From: Bacteroidales bacterium
GTDB lineage: Bacteria; Bacteroidota; Bacteroidia; Bacteroidales; JAADGE01
Assembly: GCA_026987795.1 (NCBI GenBank)
Contig: JALSMF010000201.1
Span: forward strand, 1-17,561
DNA length: 17,561 nucleotides
Reading direction: 5' to 3'
Shown: positions 8,319-15,464 of the stretch, piece by piece
How positions within the stretch are numbered: position 1 is the first letter of the stretch
Layout: every line of letters begins with the position of its first letter
Position numbers and translations under genes: made by a program
Notes under the pieces: model-generated
Databases searched by the model: none
What the model saw: only the letters and a program-made list of their open reading frames with translations
Told to the model about the DNA's origin: nothing

Positions 8319-9806
8319 ATGGATATTTTAACATTATTTGTAATAGTCCCGGTTCTGACGGTTGCGGCATTGGTATTTGCAAAAGGAATAAAACAATACA
8401 GAGTTGTTGCTTTGGTCGGTTTTATAATCCAAACCTTAATGTCTTTCAACCTCATTTATCAATATTTGCAGGAAAGAGCATCCGGAAATACGGATATAAT
8501 GGTTTTTACTAAAGACGTTATGTGGTTTGCTCCGCTTAACATTCATTATGCAATAGGTGTTGACGGAATTTCCGTATTAATGATACTTCTTACTTCAATT
8601 ATTGTACTTACGGGAGTTTTTATATCTTGGAAAGTTGATGATTTGCCTAAGGAGTTTTTTATATCGCTCATAATTTTAGCATCAGGAGTTTTCGGATTCT
8701 TTATATCAGTTGATTTATTTACGATGTTTGTTTTTTATGAAATAGCCGTAATTCCGATGTATTTATTGATAGGTATCTGGGGCAGCGGACCGAGAGAGTA
8801 TGCGGCTATGAAACTTACATTAATGCTTATGGGTGCGTCTGCTTTGCTTTTGGTAGGAATCTTAGGAGTTTATTTTAACTCAAATGCTGACGGCGGAGCA
8901 CTTACTTTTAATATTTTTGAAATAGCCAATGTTAATATTCCCGAATCGGCTCAAAAATTATTCTTTCCGTTTCTTTTCATAGGTTTTGCAGTTATAGGAG
9001 CGCTATTCCCGTTTCACACTTGGTCTCCCGACGGTCATGCTTCGGCACCTACGGCTGTTTCAATGCTTCATGCGGGCGTATTAATGAAACTCGGCGGATA
9101 CGGTATTTTCAGAGTAGCAATGTATGTTATGCCGGCAGGAGCTCATTATTGGGCTAATTTCTTTATGGTACTCGCAGTAATAGGAGTTTTATACGGAGCT
9201 TTGGCAGCAATAAAACAGAAAGATTTAAAATATATAAACGCTTACTCCTCTGTAAGTCATTTAGGATTAGTGTTATTAGCACTGTTGATGATGAATGAGA
9301 TTTCATGGAAAGGAGCAATGTTACAGTCATTATCTCACGGATTTATTACGGCACTTTTCTTTGCAATGATAGGTATTATTTACGGAAGAACACATACAAG
9401 AATTGTTACTAAAATGAGCGGTTTATTAAATGTAATTCCTGTTGCAGGTGCAATTTATGTTATTGCAGGGATGGCAAACCTCGGCTTACCCGGCTTTTCC
9501 GGTTTTGTTGCCGAAATGAATATTTTTGTAGGAGCATTTCAGCATGCCGATACATTTCACAGAGTAATTACAATACTTGCAGTTTCATCTATTGTTGTAA
9601 CGGCAGTTTATATTCTGCGTGTCGTAGGTATGATGCTTATGGGACCGACAACGCCCGAATTTAAAAATCTCCCGCGAATTACCTGGTATGAAAAAGCAGG
9701 AACGTTTATTCTTGTTCTGTTTATAACTTTAATAGGAATATTGCCTTTTTGGTGGGGAGGTATTATTTCAGACAGTATAACCCCGTTTATAGAAAAATTA
9801 CTTTAA
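8319..9806 (+). CDS. nuoM: NADH-quinone oxidoreductase subunit M, TM7 lysine replaced
   Basis: Middle antiporter-like membrane subunit (ND4 homologue), 495 aa and about 14 helices. TM5 Glu141 (FYEIAVIPMYLLIG) and TM8 Lys257 (GVLMKLGGYG) are conserved, as is the HTWSPDGHASAPTAVSMLHAG block. The central TM7 lysine is not: E. coli reads FAVKMPM around Lys234, while this protein reads FAVIGAL, placing Ile226 at the lysine position. The Ile226-Lys257 spacing of 31 equals Lys234-Lys265 in E. coli, so the alignment is unambiguous. That Lys is considered essential to proton pumping in this subunit family. Identity is secure; whether this copy still pumps is open. Spacing to nuoN is 23 nt. Confidence 0.96.
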   Translation: MDILTLFVIVPVLTVAALVFAKGIKQYRVVALVGFIIQTLMSFNLIYQYLQERASGNTDIMVFTKDVMWFAPLNIHYAIGVDGISVLMILLTSIIVLTGVFISWKVDDLPKEFFISLIILASGVFGFFISVDLFTMFVFYEIAVIPMYLLIGIWGSGPREYAAMKLTLMLMGASALLLVGILGVYFNSNADGGALTFNIFEIANVNIPESAQKLFFPFLFIGFAVIGALFPFHTWSPDGHASAPTAVSMLHAGVLMKLGGYGIFRVAMYVMPAGAHYWANFFMVLAVIGVLYGALAAIKQKDLKYINAYSSVSHLGLVLLALLMMNEISWKGAMLQSLSHGFITALFFAMIGIIYGRTHTRIVTKMSGLLNVIPVAGAIYVIAGMANLGLPGFSGFVAEMNIFVGAFQHADTFHRVITILAVSSIVVTAVYILRVVGMMLMGPTTPEFKNLPRITWYEKAGTFILVLFITLIGILPFWWGGIISDSITPFIEKLL

Positions 9807-9829
9807 AACAATATAAATCTTTTTAAGAT

Positions 9830-11260
9830 ATGAATTTAGACAGTATGTTGTTAATGAGACACGAATTAGTATTGACGATTGTCATATTAATTTTGATTTT
9901 AGCAGATATTTTCGTTCCCGATAAAAATAAAAAATCTGTTAACTATATTGCGATAGGATTATTTGCAATTCATACGATAATAGGATTTATCCCTTTAAAA
10001 TCAGGTATGCTCTTTGGCGGAATGTTTGTTACAAATCCGTTAGTTTACGGCTTTAAAAACATTTTAAATGTCGGAGTACTGCTGATTTTACTTTTAGCTG
10101 TTTCCTGGATTAATCAAAAAAGTTTGAAACACGGAAAAACGGGAGAATTTTATGCTTTGATTTTTGCTTCTCTGCTGGGAATGTTTTTTATGATATCATC
10201 TCGAAATTTCCTGATGCTTTATATATCCCTGGAACTTTCTACTTTACCGGTTGCTGCTCTGGCAGCTTACGATATCTACAACAGAAAATCGTCGGAGGCA
10301 GGTATAAAATTAATACTCTCGGCAGCATTATCTTCCGGTATATTTTTATTCGGAATATCATTTTTATATGCCGACGGAGGCAGTTTATATTTTTCGGAAT
10401 TAGCCGGAAATATAGGGCATTCTTATCTCTCTGTTGCAGGATTAATAATGTTTTTTGCAGGTTTAGCTTTTAAAATATCTCTGGTTCCGTTTCATTTTTG
10501 GACTGCAGACGTTTATGAAGGTGCCCCGACGCCTGTATCAAACTATCTGTCCGTTATATCAAAAGCATCTGCTGTTTTCATTTTAATGGTAACACTATTT
10601 GTTACGTTGAGAGAATTAATTGACGTATGGATACCGATGCTTTACGGAATTTCGATACTTACAATGTTTATCGGAAACTTTTTTGCGTTACGACAACAAA
10701 ATCTTAAAAGATTTTTGGCATTTTCATCCGTTGCACAAGCCGGTTTTATAATGATGGGTATGTTATCTGCTGATAATTTAGCAGTCTCAACCGTAATCTA
10801 TTTTATGGCAATTTATATCTTTTCTAATATCGGAGCTTTTGGAGTTGTTCAGGTTGTTTCACTTGCAAGCGGTAAAGAAAATATTGACGATTACAACGGT
10901 CTTTACAGAACAAACCCGATGTTGAGTCTTACAATGATGATTGCATTATTCTCATTAGCAGGAATACCGCCTATTGCCGGATTCTTCGGAAAATTTTTCT
11001 TATATACTGCTGCTGCAAGTAAAGGATATTATATACTTGTATTCATTGCCGTAGTAAATGTTACAATTTCTTTGTATTATTACTTGTTGGTAGTGCGTGC
11101 TGCTTTTCTTCGCAGAAGCGAAAACCCGATACCTTATTTTAAAAGTGATTTTATGACAAGGGCAGGATTAATTGCTGTTGTTACAGCATTGTTCTTTTTA
11201 GGCCTTTACAGTCCGTTTTATGACTATATTAATTCTGTAGCTAACATTTTAAATATTTAG
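9830..11260 (+). CDS. nuoN: NADH-quinone oxidoreductase subunit N
   Basis: Antiporter-like membrane subunit (ND2 homologue), 476 aa and about 14 helices, nearest to NuoK in the membrane arm. TM5 Glu135 (YISLELSTLPVAAL), TM7 Lys215 (FKISLVPFHFW) and TM8 Lys245 (VISKASAV) are all present, matching E. coli Glu133, Lys217 and Lys247. The downstream ADVYEGAPTPVSNYLS signature is intact. It is the last recognised complex I gene. Only 3 nt separate its stop from the following small ORF, which suggests coupled translation. Confidence 0.96.
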   Translation: MNLDSMLLMRHELVLTIVILILILADIFVPDKNKKSVNYIAIGLFAIHTIIGFIPLKSGMLFGGMFVTNPLVYGFKNILNVGVLLILLLAVSWINQKSLKHGKTGEFYALIFASLLGMFFMISSRNFLMLYISLELSTLPVAALAAYDIYNRKSSEAGIKLILSAALSSGIFLFGISFLYADGGSLYFSELAGNIGHSYLSVAGLIMFFAGLAFKISLVPFHFWTADVYEGAPTPVSNYLSVISKASAVFILMVTLFVTLRELIDVWIPMLYGISILTMFIGNFFALRQQNLKRFLAFSSVAQAGFIMMGMLSADNLAVSTVIYFMAIYIFSNIGAFGVVQVVSLASGKENIDDYNGLYRTNPMLSLTMMIALFSLAGIPPIAGFFGKFFLYTAAASKGYYILVFIAVVNVTISLYYYLLVVRAAFLRRSENPIPYFKSDFMTRAGLIAVVTALFFLGLYSPFYDYINSVANILNI

Positions 11261-11263
11261 ATT

Positions 11264-11584
11264 ATGAGTATGCCGATTAAGCACGAATTCGGAAAAATTG
11301 AAGATGTTTTAGTAACTTTTGTTGAAAAAGGAGTTACTGAGGACAGAATGAATTTTCTGAAAAGATTATTGGAACATAACGGGTTTGAGGTTATTACGGA
11401 AGTTGTTCAGCCTAAAACAGATGACGGACAAGTAACTTATAATATTGCGGTTACTGATTTGATTTTCAATCCGGTAATTTGGGTCTACGACAGAAAACTC
11501 AAAACTTTAGACAATAAAATAGTAAATGAAGATTACTGGATGCAAAGAAATAATGACTTAAAACCGCAATACTGGGAGCGATAA
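11264..11584 (+). CDS. Uncharacterised 106-codon protein, last gene of the nuo operon
   Basis: I do not recognise this protein. It is soluble: no signal peptide, no membrane helix and no cysteine, so it cannot carry an Fe-S cluster through Cys. It opens with a short charged segment, then an apparent alpha/beta core (residues about 8-65), and ends in an aromatic, polar tail (VTDLIFNPVIWVYDR, then NEDYWMQRNND and PQYWER). The ATG at 11264 lies 3 nt after the nuoN stop, and the operon terminator follows 16 nt after its own stop, so it belongs to the nuo transcript. A second ATG at 11270 is possible. The context suggests an assembly, stability or donor-docking role with the headless complex I, but that is inference only. 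No frameshift or composition anomaly is visible. Confidence 0.8.
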   Translation: MSMPIKHEFGKIEDVLVTFVEKGVTEDRMNFLKRLLEHNGFEVITEVVQPKTDDGQVTYNIAVTDLIFNPVIWVYDRKLKTLDNKIVNEDYWMQRNNDLKPQYWER

Positions 11585-11600
11585 ATTTGATGCGATATAA

Positions 11601-11638
11601 AAAAAGAGTTGTCCTTTTCCGAACAACTCTTTTTTTTA
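11601..11638. terminator. Bidirectional intrinsic terminator between nuo operon and kinase-like gene
   Basis: GAGTTGT (11606-11612) pairs with ACAACTC (11623-11629). The stem is flanked by an A-tract on the left and a T-tract (11630-11637) on the right, which also pair. In RNA from either strand the hairpin is followed by a U-run. It sits between two convergent stops (11584 on + and 11671 on -) and can serve both. Confidence 0.88.
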
Positions 11639-11670
11639 TTTTTAATACAGAGGATTAGTGAATCTTTAAC

Positions 11671-13350
11671 TTATTCCTCCAGCAGTTTTCTCATCTTCTT
11701 AAGAAGCAGTTTATAATTTGTAGGTTTTGTGGTGTAATCATTCATCCCAACTTCGAAACAACGTTTCTTGACATCGGAAGATGCATTAGCGGTAACAGCA
11801 ATAATAGGAACGTGTGAGCCTGTACCTATTTCTGCTTTTCTGATTTTTTCAGTAGTCTTAAAACCGTCCATAAAAGGCATTCTTATATCCATTAAAATAA
11901 TATCGACTTTTGTTTCAAAAAACTTATCTAAAGCTTCTTTACCGTTTTCGGCAATTATTATTTTATTAACATGTTTTTTAATATTAAGTGTCATTACTTT
12001 GCTGTTAATTATATCATCTTCTACCAGCAAAATATTGGCATCTTTAAGTTTTACTTTTTTTGAAGTATAATGTTTTACTGTTTTCAAGCTTTCCTGTGTT
12101 TTATACTGAACGTCTTTATCCGGCAAAATCTCAGAATTAAAAGTAAAAAATAAAGTAAAAAGGTTGTTATTTCTCAGTATAGTAACACTTCCTCCGAGAG
12201 ATTCCGAAATTTTTTTAATTATGTTTAAATCTTTTATGTCTTCAAGAAACCTGTCTGTGTTAATATTTTGAGGGAATATAAGATTATCGTATTTACCTGA
12301 AATTTTAATAATAACACTATTTTCTTCCGATTTTTGTGAAACGATATCAAGTTTTAATGTATTTTCATTTGAATAATTGAAGAAAAAGTCAACAGAAGAT
12401 ATAAGTAACTGCATAAAACTTATCCTGTCTCCGTAAACCTTATCCGGCACGTTATCAGAAAGATACAGATTAAGGCGAAGTTTTGAATATTTATCAGTTC
12501 GGAACAATTCACTTAATCTGCTTATTATGCTGTTAATATTGTAAGATGTTTTTTTTCCTGTTATATACAGTACTGTTTCCTCGGTATATTCTGAAATTTT
12601 ATTAATTATTGCTGCTAAATTACTTACCGACATTTCAATTTCCTCCAAAACATTTTCGTTAATTATGTCTCTTTGATGGTTTATGATACCGGCAATATTA
12701 TTCAAAGGCGTTCTTATTTCATAAGATAAAGAAGAGATAAATTTATCTTTTTGAAGAAGCTTATGTTTTGTTTCTATCAGTTCCTTCTCTCTTTCGTATA
12801 TTGCTTGTTGTCTTAATCTTAAATAAAATTCTATAAGTGCATAGGTTATAATATATGCAAGAAGGTATCTCATAATTACGTCATCGGAATACTTTGCCCA
12901 AAAACTTATATTATTCGGCGTAAAAAATATAATTAAATTTATTGATAAAAACAATAAAGACCAAATATTATAATTACGATATTTTGCGGTAAATGCAACT
13001 ATAACAGGAAAAGTAAGTCCCCACATAAGCCCTGTTTTATTTCCGGCTCCCAATAAAATTATCAGTGAAAACAGTGTTGTCATCATAATAATTGTGAGAA
13101 AAGAAACCAAGGTATATTTATTTGTAACTTTAAAAAGAATCAGAAATAAAGTGAAAATTACAAAAAAAGCAAGCAACATAAAACCTATGTTCCTTTCAAA
13201 AAAAAATAAATGAGCAAGTGAAAAAATGAAGCTTGTTAACGTTGAGATAACTAAAACAAAACTGAGCATAAGCGACTGCTGAAGCGGCTCAGTGTCTGCA
13301 AGTTCATTATTCTTTTTCAGCAACTTTAAAATATACCTGAAGATTGTCAA
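11671..13350 (-). CDS. Degenerate hybrid histidine kinase (Tyr in the H-box) with intact receiver domain
   Basis: A 559-aa inner-membrane protein. About six hydrophobic helices (residues about 27-175) are followed by a coiled-coil linker (about 178-203), a DHp-like region, an HATPase-like region (about 280-405) and a receiver domain (about 439-559). The H-box reads SLSYEIRTPLN, with Tyr210 in place of the phospho-accepting His. The codon is TAT, one transition away from CAT. The ATP-binding fold is also eroded: the N-box (314-326) lacks both Asn, no DxGxG box is visible, and the G2 region reads LNIIKKISESLGG without GxG. The receiver keeps every key residue: Asp445-Asp446, phospho-acceptor Asp488 (ILMDIRMPFMDG), Thr520 and Lys542. 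It should therefore be unable to autophosphorylate but able to receive phosphate. The start is a TTG at 13350, because an in-frame stop lies close upstream and no ATG precedes residue 28. No partner regulator is adjacent. Confidence 0.88.
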   Translation of the reverse strand: MTIFRYILKLLKKNNELADTEPLQQSLMLSFVLVISTLTSFIFSLAHLFFFERNIGFMLLAFFVIFTLFLILFKVTNKYTLVSFLTIIMMTTLFSLIILLGAGNKTGLMWGLTFPVIVAFTAKYRNYNIWSLLFLSINLIIFFTPNNISFWAKYSDDVIMRYLLAYIITYALIEFYLRLRQQAIYEREKELIETKHKLLQKDKFISSLSYEIRTPLNNIAGIINHQRDIINENVLEEIEMSVSNLAAIINKISEYTEETVLYITGKKTSYNINSIISRLSELFRTDKYSKLRLNLYLSDNVPDKVYGDRISFMQLLISSVDFFFNYSNENTLKLDIVSQKSEENSVIIKISGKYDNLIFPQNINTDRFLEDIKDLNIIKKISESLGGSVTILRNNNLFTLFFTFNSEILPDKDVQYKTQESLKTVKHYTSKKVKLKDANILLVEDDIINSKVMTLNIKKHVNKIIIAENGKEALDKFFETKVDIILMDIRMPFMDGFKTTEKIRKAEIGTGSHVPIIAVTANASSDVKKRCFEVGMNDYTTKPTNYKLLLKKMRKLLEE

Positions 13351-13392
13351 TGTCTTAATTTTCGGCGTTTAAATTTACTGTAAATATATAAC

Positions 13393-13426
13393 AAAAATGC
13401 TGAAAAAACTAAAAAAATGCTGAAAA
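13393..13426. repeat. 14-bp direct repeat, 20-bp period, upstream of the kinase-like gene
   Basis: AAAAATGCTGAAAA occurs at 13393-13406 and again at 13413-13426. The repeats start 20 bp apart, about two helical turns, in the 145-nt gap between the kinase-like gene and the secreted-protein gene. They lie about 45-75 nt upstream of the TTG start of the minus-strand kinase-like gene. A binding site for a dimeric regulator is possible; no promoter matching the phylum consensus is clear here. Confidence 0.5.
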
Positions 13427-13495
13427 CAAAAAAGTATAAACCTTGCAACGTTATCGTTATTCACCTGTTCTGCAGGGAATATGTCTGAACTTAAG

Positions 13496-14305
13496 TTATT
13501 TATTCTTCGTTTTATTACTGTCTAAATTAAAATGTTGAATGTCAAAATTCAACTGTTTTAATTCAGATTCGCTGAAAGTATTTTTCCAAACAATGTCCAT
13601 CTCAGCAAATTGCATATCAGTTATTTTTCCGGGAATTTTAAAAGTTACGGTGAATTTAACTTTATCATTCTTTTGCAGAACTTTAATTTTTTCTTTAGAA
13701 TTTACCGTAGCCCATTCTTTCCCGTTTTCTGTTCTGAGAACACAGTTTGAGGGTTTTATAAGTCCGATTTTGTCTCCTGTATAAGTGCAACGAAACTGCA
13801 CAACTGTTTCATCTGTTTGTTTTTTTAATTTCAGCATATTTATTTTAAATATGCCGTTATTAATTTCGTTTCTGTTCGGAGGCAAGTGAAAAGGCTCCGT
13901 CTCAACAACTTTTCCTTCAGCAGAGAATGTATAAAACCCGCCCGGCTTAAAATCGATGTCTTCTGTTAAGTAATTTGTTTCACCGGCAGATTTTACCGTA
14001 ATAACTCTTTTTGAATTCGGAAAAATTATATCACCTTTTTTCTTTTTTCTCGGAAAATAGGAATTTCCGTCAACAACAAATTTGCACTTATCTTTTTCAA
14101 ACAACAGAAAGTCTTCGGTATCATTAATGATTTCAAGCCCTAATTTAGCATACTCCGTCGTAGAAACAATGTTTTTTGCTGTCAGATTAACTCCGTATTG
14201 TTCTCCGAATTTTTGATTGTAATAATAATACGTCTTCTTAGAATCTTTTTGGGCATAAATATTTACATTTGCAAATATCAAAACGATAAGTATTATTTTT
14301 TTCAT
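13496..14305 (-). CDS. Secreted protein of unknown function
   Basis: Not recognised. 269 aa with a classical Sec signal peptide: Lys2-Lys3, a hydrophobic stretch at 4-16, and likely signal peptidase I cleavage after Ala18 (IYA|QKD). The mature part is rich in alternating hydrophobic/polar residues and Lys/Thr/Asn, suggesting beta-sandwich structure. It appears to have two similar halves, about 35-140 and 150-260. Each half passes through a strand describing native residues (for example LGLEIIND, then VVQFRCTYTG) and a FTVTF/FTFSA-like strand. That looks like two tandem Ig-like domains, though I cannot confirm it. Cys residues are few. It ends in a lysine-rich tail (SNKTKNK). No enzyme motif is visible. 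It lies between the kinase-like gene and the lipoprotein gene on the same strand, with gaps of 145 and 114 nt, so probably separately transcribed. Confidence 0.8.
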   Translation of the reverse strand: MKKIILIVLIFANVNIYAQKDSKKTYYYYNQKFGEQYGVNLTAKNIVSTTEYAKLGLEIINDTEDFLLFEKDKCKFVVDGNSYFPRKKKKGDIIFPNSKRVITVKSAGETNYLTEDIDFKPGGFYTFSAEGKVVETEPFHLPPNRNEINNGIFKINMLKLKKQTDETVVQFRCTYTGDKIGLIKPSNCVLRTENGKEWATVNSKEKIKVLQKNDKVKFTVTFKIPGKITDMQFAEMDIVWKNTFSESELKQLNFDIQHFNLDSNKTKNK

Positions 14306-14350
14306 ATCTTTTTTAATTTATAAGTTTCTGCAATATTAATACTTTTTTTA

Positions 14351-14415
14351 AAAAAACAGGAGAGAGTTTTTTAAATTATCACTGTTTTTGTCTTTTTAAT
14401 ATCTCCCGTTTTTCT
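14351..14415 (-). terminator. Candidate intrinsic terminator of the lipoprotein gene (long loop)
   Basis: On the minus strand, ACGGGAGA (plus-strand 14402-14409) can pair with TCTCCTGT (14356-14363) through eight base pairs, one of them G-U. The 3' arm is followed at once by a run of seven T. The A/T flanks extend the stem. The loop is about 38 nt, longer than usual, which lowers confidence. It begins 11 nt after the stop at 14420. Confidence 0.45.
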
Positions 14416-14419
14416 TTGT

Positions 14420-14845
14420 CTATTCTTCGTCTATTTTTGATTGTACCGTATTAAAGACATATTCATAAACCTTGTATTCATCCCCTCTTTTTACAAATTT
14501 TAATTTCTCATAAACGGTTGTACCCTGCTCTGTTTCGCACTTAAATTTTAAAGTTACGGTAGTAAGTCCGTCATCAGATTTCGTTGAGAAGCCGTACCTT
14601 TCATAGTTTGTAATTTTCCCGAATGCTTTTTGATGTTCTGAAAAAACATCGTAAAAGTCATTTTTAATACCGGCATCAATAACAGATTCTTCATCTAAAA
14701 TATTATCCATCTTTTTTTCATCAACATTATTATAGGCTTCAAAAAAACTGTCAGCTGCTTTCTGTGCACCGTCAACTGATTCGCAACCTGAAAATAAAAA
14801 CAGAGAATAAATTACAAAAAATCCGAGCATTTTTAAATGTTTCAT
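14420..14845 (-). CDS. Small lipoprotein, possible NTF2-like/DUF4878-type fold
   Basis: A 141-aa protein exported and lipidated at Cys21: a basic start (MKHLK), a hydrophobic core and the lipobox LFSGC. Residues after Cys (ESVDG) include acidic positions of the kind used for surface export in some Bacteroidetes, so the outer-membrane location is inferred. The mature part starts with the helix AQKAADSFFEAYNNVDEKKM and later has strands TTVTLKFKCE and EYKVYEYVF. That order (helix pair, then a curved sheet) resembles the NTF2-like lipoproteins annotated DUF4878 or DUF4019. No catalytic motif is visible. Two genes downstream on the same strand is the kinase-like gene, with no evidence of a functional link. 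The lipoprotein call is good; the fold call is a guess. Confidence 0.8.
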   Translation of the reverse strand: MKHLKMLGFFVIYSLFLFSGCESVDGAQKAADSFFEAYNNVDEKKMDNILDEESVIDAGIKNDFYDVFSEHQKAFGKITNYERYGFSTKSDDGLTTVTLKFKCETEQGTTVYEKLKFVKRGDEYKVYEYVFNTVQSKIDEE

Positions 14846-14964
14846 AATATTAAATTAAATGAGTTAAAAACCTGTAATATACTTTTTTTAACCTAATTAA
14901 TGATATATTTTTTATAAAAAAAGCGTTTTTTTTGATAATAACACAGAGAACAGTGAAAAATTAT

Positions 14965-14982
14965 TTCTTTGATATCAAAGAA
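14965..14982. promoter_or_regulatory. 18-bp perfect palindrome, possible operator
   Basis: TTCTTTGATATCAAAGAA is a perfect inverted repeat with no spacer, centred on GATATC. It lies about 120 nt upstream of the lipoprotein start (minus strand) and just past the csp terminator. That position fits an operator of the lipoprotein gene, but no matching second copy is seen in the window. With no loop it is unlikely to act as an RNA hairpin. The rest of 14846-15014 is AT-rich with no gene. Confidence 0.4.
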
Positions 14983-15014
14983 TTTATACGGCGTTAATCC
15001 GTTTTTTAAGACAA

Positions 15015-15046
15015 GAAAAAACCCGCCGAAATACGGCGGGCTGTTT
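15015..15046 (-). terminator. Intrinsic terminator of the cold-shock gene
   Basis: CCCGCCG (15022-15028) and CGGCGGG (15034-15040) form a seven-pair, all-GC stem with the five-base loop AAATA. On the minus strand the stem is followed by TTTTTTC. It lies about 30 nt after the csp stop at 15070, so it ends that transcript. The GC stem stands out strongly in this AT-rich gap. Confidence 0.93.
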
Positions 15047-15069
15047 TCAAAAAAGTTAAGTAATAAATA

Positions 15070-15261
15070 TTAAAGTACTTTTACATTTATTGCATTTAAA
15101 CCTTTTCTTCCTTCGGTTAATTCAAATTCAACGTCATCGCCTTCACGAATTTCGTCAACTAAACCTGATACGTGTACGAAGTATTCACTTTTTGATTCTT
15201 CGTCAATAATGAAACCAAAACCTTTGGAGTCATTAAAAAATTTTACTGTTCCTTTTTTCAT
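15070..15261 (-). CDS. Cold-shock domain protein (CspA family)
   Basis: A 63-aa single cold-shock domain, a small beta-barrel that binds single-stranded RNA/DNA and acts as an RNA chaperone in the cytosol. The N terminus MKKGTVKFFND, the RNP1 motif KGFGFI and an RNP2-like YFVHVSGL are readable, and the C terminus is GLNAINVKV. The ATG at 15261 is chosen as start. The frame stays open 126 nt further upstream to another ATG, but the extension is not cold-shock-like. A consensus promoter also lies inside that extension, so it is not translated as part of this gene. It is flanked by its own promoter and a strong terminator, hence monocistronic. Which csp paralogue it is cannot be told. Confidence 0.95.
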   Translation of the reverse strand: MKKGTVKFFNDSKGFGFIIDEESKSEYFVHVSGLVDEIREGDDVEFELTEGRKGLNAINVKVL

Positions 15262-15290
15262 TGTATTGTAAAAATAAGTATTAAAAAAAA

Positions 15291-15319
15291 CAAAGGTATG
15301 ATAATTTTTTAAAAACAAA
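15291..15319 (-). promoter_or_regulatory. Consensus Bacteroidetes promoter of the cold-shock gene
   Basis: On the minus strand TTTG (plus-strand 15316-15319) is followed after 17 nt by TACCTTTG (15291-15298). Both elements match the Bacteroidetes -33 TTTG and -7 TAnnTTTG boxes exactly, at an allowed spacing. Transcription would begin around 15284-15287, giving a leader of roughly 25 nt to the ATG at 15261. This is the best promoter in the window and fixes the csp start. Confidence 0.8.
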
Positions 15320-15408
15320 CAACTTTCCTGAAATATTTTTTCATTTATCTTAATTGCCTGAAACAAAAATAACAATTTTCTTTTCATTTCTTAAAAAAAA
15401 TCAATCAT

Positions 15409-15442
15409 AAAAAAAGACAAGCCGATATGACCTGTCTTTTTA
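15409..15442 (-). terminator. Intrinsic terminator of ppdK
   Basis: AAAAAGACA (15411-15419) pairs with TGTCTTTTT (15433-15441), and a further G-C pair forms after one mismatch, leaving a short loop. Read on the minus strand the hairpin ends in a run of T. It begins about 23 nt after the ppdK stop at 15465. The symmetrical A/T flanks would also let it work on the plus strand, where no gene needs it. Confidence 0.82.
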
Positions 15443-15464
15443 ATTTTACTGAGACTTCCGTTAA

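Noticed and set aside
12721..12723. The H-box Tyr as a simple sequencing or assembly error (CAT to TAT)
   Set aside because: The N-box and both glycine boxes of the ATP-binding domain are degenerate as well, so the loss of kinase chemistry does not rest on one base.
13430..13495. Terminator for the secreted-protein gene (CCTG/CAGG inverted pair near 13463-13475)
   Set aside because: The stem is only four pairs and no T-run follows on the minus strand.
15262..15387. N-terminal extension of the cold-shock gene to the upstream in-frame ATG
   Set aside because: The extension is not cold-shock-like, would double the protein length, and contains an exact-consensus promoter for the downstream ATG.
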